Of a stretch of DNA of 47,782 nucleotides, positions 16,634 through 25,644 are shown one piece after another. The position numbers and the translations under genes were made by a program. Position 1 is the stretch's first letter; every line of letters starts with the position of its first letter. The notes beneath the pieces are model-generated. The model was not told where the DNA came from. It saw only the letters and a list, made by a program, of their open reading frames with translations, and did not search any database. The stretch comes from Candidatus Competibacteraceae bacterium (GTDB taxonomy: Bacteria; Pseudomonadota; Gammaproteobacteria; Competibacterales; Competibacteraceae): NCBI GenBank assembly GCA_027492875.1, contig JAPUDV010000110.1, forward strand, positions 1 through 47,782. Reading direction: 5' to 3'.

Positions 16634-16978
16634 ATGAACGACTGCATTTTTTGCAAGATTGCCGCCGGCGATATCCCCGCCGACATCCTGTACGATGACG
16701 GCGAGGTGCTGGCCTTTCGCGACATCAATCCCGAAGCGCCCGTACATTTTCTACTCATCCCCCGCCGGCATATCCCTACCCTGAACGACCTGCGCGAGGC
16801 GGATGCCGCGCTGATCGGCCGGCTGTACCTGGCGGGCAAGCAGCTGGCGGCGGAACTGGACGTGGCCGAAAGCGGCTACCGCACGGTGATCAACTGCAAC
16901 CGCGACGCCGGCCAGCTCGTTTTCCATGTTCACATGCATCTGTTGGCGGGCCGGGAGTTGGGTTGGCCACCGGGTTGA
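16634..16978 (+). CDS. HIT-family nucleotide hydrolase
   Basis: A 114-residue histidine-triad protein of the Hint/YcfF type. It starts MNDCIFCKIAAGDIPAD and carries the catalytic triad HVHMH at 98-102, whose central histidine is the nucleophile. Such enzymes hydrolyse AMP-linked phosphoramidates. It lies 20 bases downstream of recR in the same direction and may be the last gene of that operon. A CGGAG motif sits about 10 bases upstream of the ATG. Confidence 0.93.
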   Translation: MNDCIFCKIAAGDIPADILYDDGEVLAFRDINPEAPVHFLLIPRRHIPTLNDLREADAALIGRLYLAGKQLAAELDVAESGYRTVINCNRDAGQLVFHVHMHLLAGRELGWPPG

Positions 16979-16988
16979 ATCGCGCCGA

Positions 16989-17101
16989 TATAGCGTTCCT
17001 CCCTGAGTTGTGGAACCGCCGTTTCGAACCACCCCGGCGCTACGCGCCACCCCTCCTTGTCCAAGGCGGGGAAATTTCACAACTGATTTGGGAACGCTAT
17101 A
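16989..17101. repeat. MITE-like palindromic element
   Basis: A 113-base element bounded by TATAGCGTTCC and its exact inverse GGAACGCTATA. The inverted repeats extend imperfectly to about 24 bases (AGTTGTG and CACAACT). It holds no coding capacity. The terminal TA on each side fits insertion at a TA dinucleotide, as for IS630/mariner-type miniature elements. Confidence 0.6.
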
Positions 17102-17228
17102 GGTAAATTCCCTAGTGGCGCCGAGAAATCCGTAATGCGAATCATTTCATTGGCTGTCGCCAACGCGCCTCAATCCGCGATCTATACTGATTTTCGCCGG
17201 AACTTACCGGTCATGTGAACTGAGGCCA

Positions 17229-17822
17229 ATGATGAAAAATCGTGTTGCGTTTCCGTATCGGAATACTTTTTTTCGCTTAAATTTTAAAAAGTTGACGGTA
17301 ACTGTCCTGGTGGTGCTGGGCCTGGGTGGGTCGCCGGTCTGGGCGGCGTCCGACGGCGGCGCGCGAGTTTCGCGCGGCGCTTATCTGGTGGCGGCATTCG
17401 GCTGCGCCGATTGCCATACGCCGATGAAAATGGGTCCCAAGGGTCCCGAACCCGACCTGTCGCGCCAACTCTCCGGCCATCCAGAGCAACTCAAACTCTC
17501 GCCGCCGCCCAAGGCCGATGCGTCCTGGACCTGGTTTGGCGCCGCCACCAATACCGCCTACGCCGGTCCTTGGGGCATCAGTTACGCCATCAATTTGACC
17601 TCCGACAAGGAAACCGGGCTGGGTTCCTGGAAGGAAAGCGAGTTTGTGCAGGCGCTCAAAACCGGCAAGCACGCAGGGACCGGGCGGCCGATCATGCCGC
17701 CGATGCCGTCGCCGGCGCTCTCGCATCTGACCGAGGACGATCTGCGGGCGATGTTCCAGTATCTGCAAACCGTGCCGCCGGTCCGCAACCGAGTACCCGA
17801 CTACCAGCCGTCCACCCAATGA
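17229..17822 (+). CDS. c-type cytochrome, monoheme
   Basis: A 197-residue exported cytochrome. A basic start (RNTFFRLNFKKL) and hydrophobic core (TVTVLVVLGLGG) form a signal peptide or anchor, cleavable after VWAAS. The heme site is CADCH at 59-63 and a likely axial methionine lies in RPIMPPMPS. The motif GAYLVAAFGCADCHTP resembles the heme domains of small periplasmic dehydrogenase-associated cytochromes. It would be matured by the Ccm system and carry electrons in the periplasm; the partner enzyme is not in the window. GAGG lies upstream of the paired ATG ATG start. The neighbouring Hsp90 gene is convergent, its stop five bases away. Confidence 0.85.
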   Translation: MMKNRVAFPYRNTFFRLNFKKLTVTVLVVLGLGGSPVWAASDGGARVSRGAYLVAAFGCADCHTPMKMGPKGPEPDLSRQLSGHPEQLKLSPPPKADASWTWFGAATNTAYAGPWGISYAINLTSDKETGLGSWKESEFVQALKTGKHAGTGRPIMPPMPSPALSHLTEDDLRAMFQYLQTVPPVRNRVPDYQPSTQ

Positions 17823-17827
17823 TCGAA

Positions 17828-19708
17828 TCAAGGCCGCCCGGTTGTTGGACTGGGCGGTTCCTGTCGAAGCCACAACTCCAGATGGTCGAGCAGCAGCGCC
17901 TGCAAATCGGCATGAAAGCGACGAGCGGCGGCGGGCGTCAGCCGGTGCTGGGCGTTGAGCAGTGCCCCGTGATACAAACCGACGAGCAGCGGTCGGTAGC
18001 GCGGATCGTCGGGGTCGGGCAGTTTGCCCAGGCGTTGCACCAGCGGATGATCCACGTTCAGCAACAATGTTAATGGCTGGCTTCGCAGGCGATCGCGTAC
18101 ATCCCCGGCCAGCTCGGCCAACCCCTCGAGTAGAAACGGTTTTTCCAGCACCCGTTCCATTTCATCGAAAGCGGTGACACGCTGCCCGGCGAGCAGCACC
18201 ACGCTCAAGTTCTCGGGCTGAAAGCGACTGGCCCGCGCCCGCACCTGCACATCCCGTTCCACCAGTGTCCGTTCCAACGCCCGTTCCAGCCGGGTGTAGG
18301 TTGCCTGTTCCGTTGCATCCAACCGCTCGTAAAAGGCCGGGTCGTCCACCCGGTCCAGCGGTTTGAGCTGTACGGTTTCCGGATATTGATTGGCGTAACG
18401 GCGCAACAGGGTTTCGTCGAAGGGGCGACCGGCGTTGACGGCCAGCAGACCGCGTGCTTGGCACAATCTGTAGAACTGATTGGTGTCGGCTTCATGGGTG
18501 AAGAAATACAGCGATCGTTTGCCCTCGGTCGTCGCGGGTTGGCGCGAGAGGTAGTCGGGCAGGGTCAATTGCCCCTGGTTGGTTTCGAACGGCAGGTGAT
18601 CGAGCACCGCCGCGCCAAATTCCGCGTGTCGCGCGGCCATGCCCTTGATGGCGTCGTGATGCCAGTCGCACAGGTGCAGGAAGCGCGGTCGGTCGCGGAC
18701 GGCCAGATCGAGCAGGGCGGCCATGATCGACTTGCCCAGAGCCTCGCGCAGGGCGTGATAGGCGGCATCGCGCACCACGTTATCGCGGGCGGCAGTCGGT
18801 TGCAGATCGGGGCAGTCCAGCACCCCGCGCACGAATCGCGCCCACTCCGGCAGCAGGTCGGTGTCGTTGGCGCGGATGCACATCCGGGCCTGGAACAGGT
18901 CCACCGTGCCGCCAGCCGGTCCGCCCGGCGCATAGCGAGCCGGGACGAACAAGCCACCGAGCGTGCGCGGCTGCGGGAGATCGATGGGAATCGCCAACAG
19001 CGGCGGATCGGCGTAGCGTTGGCTTAAGAAGGTGCTCAACGAGCGTTCTCGTTTGCGAGGATCGTGCCAGTCGGGTTCATGCCAGGGGGCGTTAACCGCG
19101 TTGATCGGGCCGAAACCGTTCAGCAGGATGGGAAAGGGTAGGAAATCGGCGTAACGGCGCACGACCTGACGAATCAGACGGCCGTCGAGAAAAGCGGTCT
19201 GATTGGCCGCCAAGGTGATCATCACTCGCGTACCGGGCGGTTGCGCGTCCGCCGCCAGCTCCTCCAGTTCGTAGTCCTCGCCGCCATGATTGACCCAGCG
19301 CCAGGTCTGGATGGCGTGCGGTTTGCGCGTGTAGACCTCGATCCGCTCCGCCACCACGAACGCCGACAGCAGGCCGATGCCGAACTGGCCGATGGTGGCG
19401 ACCGCGACATCGTGGCTGGCCAGTTCGCGGGCGCGGCTGCCGGTGCCGGTACCGCCGATCACGCTCAGGAATTCCTCGATGTCCCGTCGATCCATGCCGC
19501 CGCCGTTGTCGCTGAAGCTCAGGGTGTGGGCGCGCTCGTCCGCGTCGATGCGAATTTCGCCGACCGATTCCGGTTCGTGGACTCGACGCAACTGAATGCT
19601 GTCATGGGCGTTCTGCAACAGTTCGCGGATGAAGACGTCCGGTTCCGGATAAAGGCTCTGGGCCAATAGCCGGATCAGACCTTGAAAACTGGCGCGCATC
19701 TTGGGCAT
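17828..19708 (-). CDS. Divergent Hsp90-family ATPase (HtpG-like)
   Basis: A 626-residue protein with the GHKL ATP-binding fold. The N box is RELLQNAHDSI (28-38), the G1 box SDNGGGMD (66-73), and the G2 box GQFGIGLLSAF (107-117). A middle domain with MCIRANDTDLLPEWARFVRG and LPTAARDNVV-like sequence and a C-terminal domain follow. Hsp90 proteins fold or hold client proteins with an ATP-driven clamp. Similarity to the standard HtpG is partial: the start (SFQGLIRLLAQSLYPEPDVF) and the middle domain differ, so this is a subgroup member, not plain HtpG. No strong ribosome site is seen upstream of the ATG; GGTTTGGAG-type sequence is absent. Confidence 0.82.
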   Translation of the reverse strand: MPKMRASFQGLIRLLAQSLYPEPDVFIRELLQNAHDSIQLRRVHEPESVGEIRIDADERAHTLSFSDNGGGMDRRDIEEFLSVIGGTGTGSRARELASHDVAVATIGQFGIGLLSAFVVAERIEVYTRKPHAIQTWRWVNHGGEDYELEELAADAQPPGTRVMITLAANQTAFLDGRLIRQVVRRYADFLPFPILLNGFGPINAVNAPWHEPDWHDPRKRERSLSTFLSQRYADPPLLAIPIDLPQPRTLGGLFVPARYAPGGPAGGTVDLFQARMCIRANDTDLLPEWARFVRGVLDCPDLQPTAARDNVVRDAAYHALREALGKSIMAALLDLAVRDRPRFLHLCDWHHDAIKGMAARHAEFGAAVLDHLPFETNQGQLTLPDYLSRQPATTEGKRSLYFFTHEADTNQFYRLCQARGLLAVNAGRPFDETLLRRYANQYPETVQLKPLDRVDDPAFYERLDATEQATYTRLERALERTLVERDVQVRARASRFQPENLSVVLLAGQRVTAFDEMERVLEKPFLLEGLAELAGDVRDRLRSQPLTLLLNVDHPLVQRLGKLPDPDDPRYRPLLVGLYHGALLNAQHRLTPAAARRFHADLQALLLDHLELWLRQEPPSPTTGRP

Positions 19709-19828
19709 GGGGGAACTCGCGGTTTGGAGTAAGCTATCGACCCTATTCTGACCGTTCGCGCCCCGGCGGGAATCCCGCCGCCCTGTGCCGATTTCATCCG
19801 TTCCGTCGCCAACGATCCAAACTCCACA

Positions 19829-21046
19829 ATGTCCACGACTCCCGTTTTCCCCGCCGATTTCGCCCCACTACGCCTACACAAGGATGAGGATCGCCGTCTG
19901 CGCGCTGGCCATCTCTGGGTCTACAGCAACGAGATTGATGTCGGAGTCACCCCGCTGCGCGATTTCCAGCCCGGCCAGCCGGTGGCGATTCAAGCCAGCA
20001 ACGGCAAGACGCTCGGCACCGGCTACATCAACCCGCACGCGCTGCTGTGCGCCCGGCTGGTCAGCCGCGACTTGGAGCATCCCCTCAGCCCCTCGTTGCT
20101 GGTGCATCGCCTCAACGTGGCGCTGAGCCTGCGCGAGCGGCTGTACGACCGGCCGTTCCACCGCTTGGTCTACGGCGAGGGTGACGGTTTGCCGGGCTTG
20201 GTCGTGGATCGCTACGGCGACCTCTGCGTGGCGCAGATCACCACCGCCGGCATGGAGCGACTCAAGGATGAGATTCTCGCCGCCCTGCAAAAGGTGTTGA
20301 AACCGGCGACGGTGCTATGGCGCAACGACAGTCGGGTGCGGGAGCTGGAAGGGCTGGAACGCACCGTCGCCGATGCCGCTGGCGAGGTTCCAGACACCGT
20401 GATGGTCGAGGAAGACGGGCTGCGTTTCCAGGTTTCACCGCGCACCGGGCAGAAAACCGGCTGGTTCTACGACCAGCGCGACAATCGCGCCCGGCTGGAT
20501 CGTTACGTGGCCGGTCGTCGAGTGCTGGACATGTTCAGCTACGTCGGCGCCTGGGGCGTGCGGGCGGCGGCGCGCGGCGCGCGGGAGGTGCTGTGCGTGG
20601 ATTCATCCACGACGGCGCTGGAGCGCGCGATGGTCAACGCGGCGCTCAATGGGGTCAGCGAGCGGGTCAGCACCGAGCAGGGCGATGCCTTCGAGACGTT
20701 GAAGGCGTTGCGCGAGGCCCACGAGCGCTTCGATGTGGTGATCGTGGACCCGCCGGCCTTCATCAAGCGCCGCAAGGATTTCAAGGAGGGCGCACTGGCC
20801 TACCGACGGCTCAACGAGATGGCCATGCAGGTGTTGGAACGGGATGGATTGCTGGTGTCCTGCTCCTGTTCGCAATTGCTGTCGCGCGACGTGCTGATCC
20901 AAACTCTGCTGCAAGGGTCGCGGCATCTGGATCGCAATCTGCTGATCCTGGAACAGGGCCGGCAGGGGCCGGATCATCCGGTCCTTCCGGCGATTCCCGA
21001 GACCGACTATCTTAAGGCGGTGTTCGCGCGGGTGCTGCCGGCCTGA
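19829..21046 (+). CDS. rlmI: 23S rRNA (cytosine-C5) methyltransferase RlmI-like
   Basis: A 405-residue class I SAM methyltransferase. An N-terminal PUA-like domain (DEDRRLRAGHLWVYSNEID) is followed by a linker (YGEGDGLPGLVVDRYGD) and the catalytic fold: KTGWFYDQRDNRA, VLDMFSYVGAWGVRAAARGA, then VIVDPPAFIKRRKDF and SCSCSQLL. These match RlmI, which methylates C1962 of 23S rRNA. The DPPAF motif and the later cysteine are the expected catalytic elements. The start has no strong ribosome site, but the protein begins in register with the family. It is transcribed divergently from the Hsp90 gene; the 120-base gap holds promoters for both. Confidence 0.88.
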   Translation: MSTTPVFPADFAPLRLHKDEDRRLRAGHLWVYSNEIDVGVTPLRDFQPGQPVAIQASNGKTLGTGYINPHALLCARLVSRDLEHPLSPSLLVHRLNVALSLRERLYDRPFHRLVYGEGDGLPGLVVDRYGDLCVAQITTAGMERLKDEILAALQKVLKPATVLWRNDSRVRELEGLERTVADAAGEVPDTVMVEEDGLRFQVSPRTGQKTGWFYDQRDNRARLDRYVAGRRVLDMFSYVGAWGVRAAARGAREVLCVDSSTTALERAMVNAALNGVSERVSTEQGDAFETLKALREAHERFDVVIVDPPAFIKRRKDFKEGALAYRRLNEMAMQVLERDGLLVSCSCSQLLSRDVLIQTLLQGSRHLDRNLLILEQGRQGPDHPVLPAIPETDYLKAVFARVLPA

Positions 21047-21093
21047 AAGAAGACGCGATTGATCCCATGCAACCACTCAAGTGATCTCGAACG

Positions 21094-21375
21094 ATGAACG
21101 AGCAAGATTTCCACCGCCTGGTTCAGGTGCTGGAAGAAATACGCGATAACCAGAGAACGCAACTGGAGCGCCAGGCCGAGGCGCTGGCCTTGCAGCGCGA
21201 GCAGTTCGCGCTGGTGCAAAAGCAGTATGATCGCGCGGAACGCCTGCAGGACCGCGCCGAGCAAATCCAGGCCAAGAGCGCGCAACTGGTCGCCGGCGCC
21301 CGCAAGGGGATGGTGGTCATCCTGCCAATTATCATCGTGCTCATCGCTTATCTGACGTGGCTCATCTTTCGCTGA
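21094..21375 (+). CDS. Small coiled-coil protein with C-terminal anchor
   Basis: A 93-residue protein in two parts. Residues 1-68 are a continuous charged helix rich in Gln, Glu and Arg with heptad-like spacing (LVQVLEEIRDNQRTQLERQA onward), predicting a coiled coil. Residues 74-92 are one hydrophobic segment (VVILPIIIVLIAYLTWLIF), giving a tail-anchored inner-membrane topology with the coil in the cytoplasm. It sits between rlmI and lgt on the same strand. I do not recognise a family; a scaffold or adaptor role is only a guess. Confidence 0.6.
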   Translation: MNEQDFHRLVQVLEEIRDNQRTQLERQAEALALQREQFALVQKQYDRAERLQDRAEQIQAKSAQLVAGARKGMVVILPIIIVLIAYLTWLIFR

Positions 21376-21492
21376 GCGCGACGCCCTTACATTACTTCAA
21401 CACGCTTGCGGGCTGCGCGCCCATGAAGATTTAGCGGTTATGGCCGGCGACTGATCGCCGGCTGGCTCTCGAATACCCTCACGGAGTTTTCC

Positions 21493-22287
21493 ATGCTCGT
21501 ACATCCCGATTTCGATCCGGTGGCGTTCAGTCTGGGGCCGCTGCATGTGCGCTGGTACGGCCTCATGTATCTGCTGGGCTTCCTCATCGGTTGGGCGCTG
21601 GGCCGCTACCGTGTCAAACAGCCTGGCTCCGGCTGGACCGCCGAACAGATGGATGACCTGGTGTTCTACATTGCCTTGGGCGTTATCCTCGGCGGCCGGA
21701 TCGGCTACATCCTGTTCTATGGCTTCAATTCCTTCCTCGACAATCCGCTGGTGCTGTTCCGGGTTTGGGAGGGCGGTATGTCGTTTCACGGCGGTTTTCT
21801 CGGCGTGTTGCTGGCTATGGTGCTGTTCGCCCGCAAGCACCATAAAGGATTCTGGCCGACCATCGACTTCATCGCGCCGCTGATCGCGCCGGGCATCCTG
21901 TTCGGGCGGATCGGCAATTTCATCAACGGAGAGTTGTGGGGCCGGGTCACCGACCTGCCGTGGGGGATGGTGTTCCGCCAGACCGGCGACAATTTGCCGC
22001 GCCATCCATCGCAGTTGTACGAGGCAACGATGGAGGGGCTGGCGTTGTTCGTTATCGTCTGGCTGTTTTCGGCCAAGCCGCGCCCGACCATGGCGGTGTC
22101 GGGCGTGTTCGCACTAAGCTACGGCGTTTTTCGCTTTCTGGTGGAGTTCGTTCGCCAGCCGGACGCCCAGCTCGGCTATCTGGCTTTCGGCTGGCTGACC
22201 ATGGGGCAGGTGCTGTCGCTGCCGTTGATCGTGGTGGGCGTGGTTCTGTTGGCGCTGGCCTACGGTCGAACGGCCGACCGGGCATGA
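21493..22287 (+). CDS. lgt: Prolipoprotein diacylglyceryl transferase
   Basis: A 264-residue inner-membrane enzyme with about seven helices. It transfers diacylglyceryl from phosphatidylglycerol to the lipobox cysteine of preprolipoproteins. The Lgt signature [14 protein letters not shown] is complete (about residues 139-152), preceded by [14 protein letters not shown] and followed by [13 protein letters not shown], with the conserved histidines and arginines. CACGGAG lies upstream of the ATG. The next gene is convergent. Confidence 0.95.
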   Translation: MLVHPDFDPVAFSLGPLHVRWYGLMYLLGFLIGWALGRYRVKQPGSGWTAEQMDDLVFYIALGVILGGRIGYILFYGFNSFLDNPLVLFRVWEGGMSFHGGFLGVLLAMVLFARKHHKGFWPTIDFIAPLIAPGILFGRIGNFINGELWGRVTDLPWGMVFRQTGDNLPRHPSQLYEATMEGLALFVIVWLFSAKPRPTMAVSGVFALSYGVFRFLVEFVRQPDAQLGYLAFGWLTMGQVLSLPLIVVGVVLLALAYGRTADRA

Positions 22288-22300
22288 GGTGTGCCTTGTG

Positions 22301-22328
22301 CCGCCGCTCCATCGGGGACCGACGGCGG
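22301..22328. terminator. Weak hairpin between convergent genes
   Basis: CCGCCG and CGGCGG flank a 16-base loop between the lgt stop and the convergent exported-protein stop. There is no T-tract, so a terminator role is uncertain. Confidence 0.25.
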
Positions 22329-22331
22329 TGC

Positions 22332-23078
22332 TTATTCGGGATAGCGGTAGGTGATGGTCACGTTCTGCGGACCGCGGTCGGCGCCCAGCAGGTTGGAAGC
22401 GCCTTGGTAGGACAGCAGCCGGCGGCTGGCGCGATCGTAGCGCGCTTCCAGCGTCGGCGCGAACAGCCGCAGGAGCCAACTGTCGGCCTCGATGTTAACA
22501 GTCACGGTTCCGGGGTCGCTGGGCGTGTCCAGCCGGCGGATGCGGAAGGTGTAATCGCGGCCTTCCATGGGCACCAGAAACTGAACCTGCTTGATGGTGT
22601 CGCCTTCGGCCAGTTCGTTCAAGTGGTCGCGCAGAAAAACGTGCAGGCCCTGTCCGGTGACCATGTCGTTTTCCAACCGCACCATGTTCTGCTGGACCGG
22701 CGCGTTTTGATCGGCGCGGCCGTAGACCTTGACCCACCGGCCATCCACGAAAGTGCCGTCCTGTCGTCCGAAGCGATGATCCTCGAAAGCGTAGTTCGGG
22801 ACGTAGGGGTGGGCCGTGAAGTTGGACGTCAGCACCGCGATCTCCTTACCGGTGGCGTCCAGGTAACGGGTCTCGTTGCGCTGGGGGCGGCCGTTTTCGT
22901 AAATCATGCGGTGTTCTTCGATGTAGGCGATCTCGCCCTGCGCGTCGCGGGCGATCCCTTTGAACACCTCTTCCTGCTGGCCACCAGACATAGCCCAGGC
23001 GGGTAGGGCGGCATCGGCGAGCAGCAGCACGCCGAAGGTGGCGGCATTGAGATACGTGCTCTTTTTGGGAAACGGCAT
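22332..23078 (-). CDS. Periplasmic protein of unknown function
   Basis: A 248-residue exported protein. The first 29 residues form a signal peptide (PKKSTYLNAATFGVLLLADA, then LPAWA). The mature protein is mostly beta-strand-like, with ARYDRASRRLLSYQGASNLL near the end. This type of ending is seen in conserved proteins of proteobacterial periplasms of unknown role. No cysteine or catalytic motif stands out. It lies downstream of the photolyase gene on the same strand, 96 bases away, but a functional link is not evident. Confidence 0.65.
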   Translation of the reverse strand: MPFPKKSTYLNAATFGVLLLADAALPAWAMSGGQQEEVFKGIARDAQGEIAYIEEHRMIYENGRPQRNETRYLDATGKEIAVLTSNFTAHPYVPNYAFEDHRFGRQDGTFVDGRWVKVYGRADQNAPVQQNMVRLENDMVTGQGLHVFLRDHLNELAEGDTIKQVQFLVPMEGRDYTFRIRRLDTPSDPGTVTVNIEADSWLLRLFAPTLEARYDRASRRLLSYQGASNLLGADRGPQNVTITYRYPE

Positions 23079-23174
23079 GTTCGGTACCCTCCGTCATCCG
23101 GGTTGGGAGTTGATACCGGCAACTGACCCGAAGCAGTTCATTAGGTTCAAGGTCGCTGATCGAAAACCGGGCGT

Positions 23175-24611
23175 TCAGCGGCCCTTGATCCGTTCGTAAC
23201 CGGCCAGCGCCTCGGCGCGGCTGGTGGCGAAATCCACCACCGGCGGCGGATAGTGCAATCCCGGCGTGAAACCCGCAGCCTGCCGTTCGGCCGGCGACAA
23301 TGTCCAGGGCTGATGGAGGGCCGGCGCGGGCAGCTTCGCCAGTTCCGGCGTCCACCGGCGGACGTAAGCGCCGTCCGGGTCGAACTGCTCGCCCTGGCGG
23401 GTCGGATTGAAGATACGGAAATAGGGTGCGGCGTCAGTGCCGCAGCCAGCGGTCCACTGCCAGCCGAGGGTGTTGCTGGCCAGATCGGCATCCACTAGCG
23501 TGTCCCAGAACCAGCGCGCCCCTTCCCGCCAAGGGATGCGGCAGTTTTTCACCAGAAACGATGCCACCAGCATCCGCACCCGGTTGTGCATCCAGCCGGT
23601 GCGCCAGAGCTGGCGCATCCCGGCGTCCACCATCGGGTAGCCGGTCCGGCCCTGTTGCCAGGCACGCAACAGATCGGCGTATTCCTCCCGCCACGGATAG
23701 GCGGCGAAGCGTTCCCGCAACGGTTGCTCCGGTGTGTGAGGCCAGTGATAGAGCACGTAATGCGCGAACTCCCGCCAGCCGATTTCCCGCAGATAGGTTT
23801 CCGCGCCCTGGTTTCCCAGTGGATCGCCGTTCGTGGCGCCGGCGACCGCCGCCCAGATCTGCCGGGGGCTGATTTCGCCGAAATGCAGGTACGGGGACAA
23901 GCACGACACGCCGGCCCGGCCCGGCCAGTCGCGTCCTTGTCGGTAGCCGGCCAGCGCGGATTCGCAGAACCGCTCCAATTGCGCCTGCGCTCCCGTTTCG
24001 CCAGTTTGCCAGGCGGCGGCCAACCCATCATCCCAGCGAATGCGCGGTAGCAGATCCAGCGTCTCCAGCGATAGCGAGTCCGGCCACTGCCCGGGACCGG
24101 GCAATGCTGGGACGGGTAGCGGCGCCGCCGGCGGCAGCCGTTGCAGGCACGCCTTCCAGAATGGCGTAAACACCTGATAAGGGTGCCCGTCGGGCTTCAG
24201 CAGGGTCCAGGGTTCGACCAGCAGCGTGGCCTGGCTGCTTTCGGCCAGGACGCCATCCTCGCGCAGCGCGGCCTTGATCGCATGATCGCGGGCGATGCTG
24301 GCCGGTTCGTACAGCCGGTTCCAATATACCGCTCCGGCACCGGTTTCCCGCAGCAGATCCCGCAGTGCCGCCAGGCTATCGCCGCGCCGGACGATCAGGC
24401 GCGAGCCCTGCTGTCGCAATGTTCGATCCAGCACGGTCAGGCTATGATGCAGCCACCAGCGCGACGCCGCGCCCGGCTCCCAAGGCGCGTCCTCGTGCGG
24501 AGCATGGATGTAGACCGGGATGATGTGCCCGTGCTCGGCCGCCGCGTGGCGCAAGGCGGGATGATCGCTAAGCCGCAGGTCGCGGCGGAGCCAGACGAGT
24601 GCGATGGACAT
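23175..24611 (-). CDS. phrB: Deoxyribodipyrimidine photolyase
   Basis: A 478-residue class I photolyase. The N-terminal antenna domain begins SIALVWLRRDLRLSDHPALR. The FAD-binding domain has YLHFGEISPRQIW, then MVDAGMRQLWRTGWMHNRVR and WQWTAGCGTDAAPYFRIFNP, with the electron-transfer tryptophans present. It repairs cyclobutane pyrimidine dimers in blue light. Length matches E. coli PhrB (about 470). I chose the ATG at 24611, where the antenna domain starts. The antenna cofactor (folate or deazaflavin) cannot be assigned from the motifs. No LexA-type site is apparent upstream. Confidence 0.93.
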   Translation of the reverse strand: MSIALVWLRRDLRLSDHPALRHAAAEHGHIIPVYIHAPHEDAPWEPGAASRWWLHHSLTVLDRTLRQQGSRLIVRRGDSLAALRDLLRETGAGAVYWNRLYEPASIARDHAIKAALREDGVLAESSQATLLVEPWTLLKPDGHPYQVFTPFWKACLQRLPPAAPLPVPALPGPGQWPDSLSLETLDLLPRIRWDDGLAAAWQTGETGAQAQLERFCESALAGYRQGRDWPGRAGVSCLSPYLHFGEISPRQIWAAVAGATNGDPLGNQGAETYLREIGWREFAHYVLYHWPHTPEQPLRERFAAYPWREEYADLLRAWQQGRTGYPMVDAGMRQLWRTGWMHNRVRMLVASFLVKNCRIPWREGARWFWDTLVDADLASNTLGWQWTAGCGTDAAPYFRIFNPTRQGEQFDPDGAYVRRWTPELAKLPAPALHQPWTLSPAERQAAGFTPGLHYPPPVVDFATSRAEALAGYERIKGR

Positions 24612-24730
24612 GGCAGGCGGGTCGGGTCTAGGGTGGAGAGTCGATGGGATTCGGCAACCAAACCGGTTGCAGGCAGTCTTTAGGGTGATCGGTCAAGGTT
24701 CTTTCAGTTCAACCGGGGAGGATGATTGCC

Positions 24731-25003
24731 ATGTTTTTGTGCATCTGCAAGTCGGTTTCCGACAAACAAGTTCGCGAGGCGGTCGATCAAGGCGCCCGCA
24801 CCCTCGGCGACGTCAGCGCCCGCTTTGGGCTCGGCGCCGAATGCGGCAAGTGCCTGGACGATGTGCGCCAGTTTCTCGATACCTGTTTACTTGCCCCACC
24901 ATCGACCTCGACGGTTGCCACGGCGGCGGTTGAGACCACCCCCCCGCCGGTTACGACCGAACCCGCCCCGCAGCGGGCGGCCTGGTTTGCCATGGACTTA
25001 TGA
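24731..25003 (+). CDS. bfd: Bacterioferritin-associated ferredoxin
   Basis: A 90-residue protein. The first 55 residues are a Bfd-type [2Fe-2S] domain with CIC near the start and CGKC about 37 residues later. The remaining 35 residues are a Pro/Thr/Ala-rich tail without structure. Bfd delivers electrons to bacterioferritin to release stored iron. GGGGAGG sits 11 bases before the ATG at 24731; the in-frame ATG at 24722 touches the ribosome site and is less likely. bfr follows 19 bases later, so the two are co-transcribed. Confidence 0.9.
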   Translation: MFLCICKSVSDKQVREAVDQGARTLGDVSARFGLGAECGKCLDDVRQFLDTCLLAPPSTSTVATAAVETTPPPVTTEPAPQRAAWFAMDL

Positions 25004-25022
25004 GTTCCAGGAGAGCGATCCG

Positions 25023-25487
25023 ATGAAAGGCGACGCCAAGGTCATTGAGTATCTGAACAAGGCTCTCAAAAACGAATTGACCGCCATCAACCAGTATTTC
25101 CTGCACGCCCGCATGTTCGACAACTGGGGATTCAGCACACTGGGCAAGCACGAATACGACGAGTCCATCGACGAAATGAAGCATGCCGACCGGCTGGTGC
25201 TGCGGATTCTGGATCTGGAGGGACTGCCCAATTTGCAGGATCTCGGCAAGCTTTACATCGGCGAAGACGTCGAGGAAATCTTCCGGGGAGATCTGAAGCT
25301 CGAATACGGCGCCCACCCGCTGTACCGGGAAGCCATCGGCTATTGCGAGAGCTGCGCCGACTACGTCACCCGCGATCTGCTGGCCGCCATCCTCGCCAGC
25401 GAGGAAGAACACATCAGTTGGTTGGAAACCCAACTGGCGTTGATCGGGCGCCTGGGTTTGCCCCATTATCTCCAAGCCCAGATCTGA
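25023..25487 (+). CDS. bfr: Bacterioferritin
   Basis: A 154-residue ferritin-like subunit of normal length. It opens [20 protein letters not shown]. Ferroxidase-centre residues are in [31 protein letters not shown] (which also contains the heme-ligand methionine) and [16 protein letters not shown]. Twenty-four subunits store iron as a mineral core. CAGGAGAG lies upstream. It is the second gene of a bfd-bfr pair. Confidence 0.95.
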   Translation: MKGDAKVIEYLNKALKNELTAINQYFLHARMFDNWGFSTLGKHEYDESIDEMKHADRLVLRILDLEGLPNLQDLGKLYIGEDVEEIFRGDLKLEYGAHPLYREAIGYCESCADYVTRDLLAAILASEEEHISWLETQLALIGRLGLPHYLQAQI

Positions 25488-25644
25488 GACCGCTCTGGCC
25501 GCCACCGGGCGTCCGGACTGCTGTAGCCAGTAGTTTCGTGATACGATTCCACCGATTGGCCTGCCGTGCCAAACCAACGTAAATCCGTCGGCGCGCCCCG
25601 CCGCGCCCCGGCCATCAGAACGAAGAATTCAGTGGGAGTCGTCG

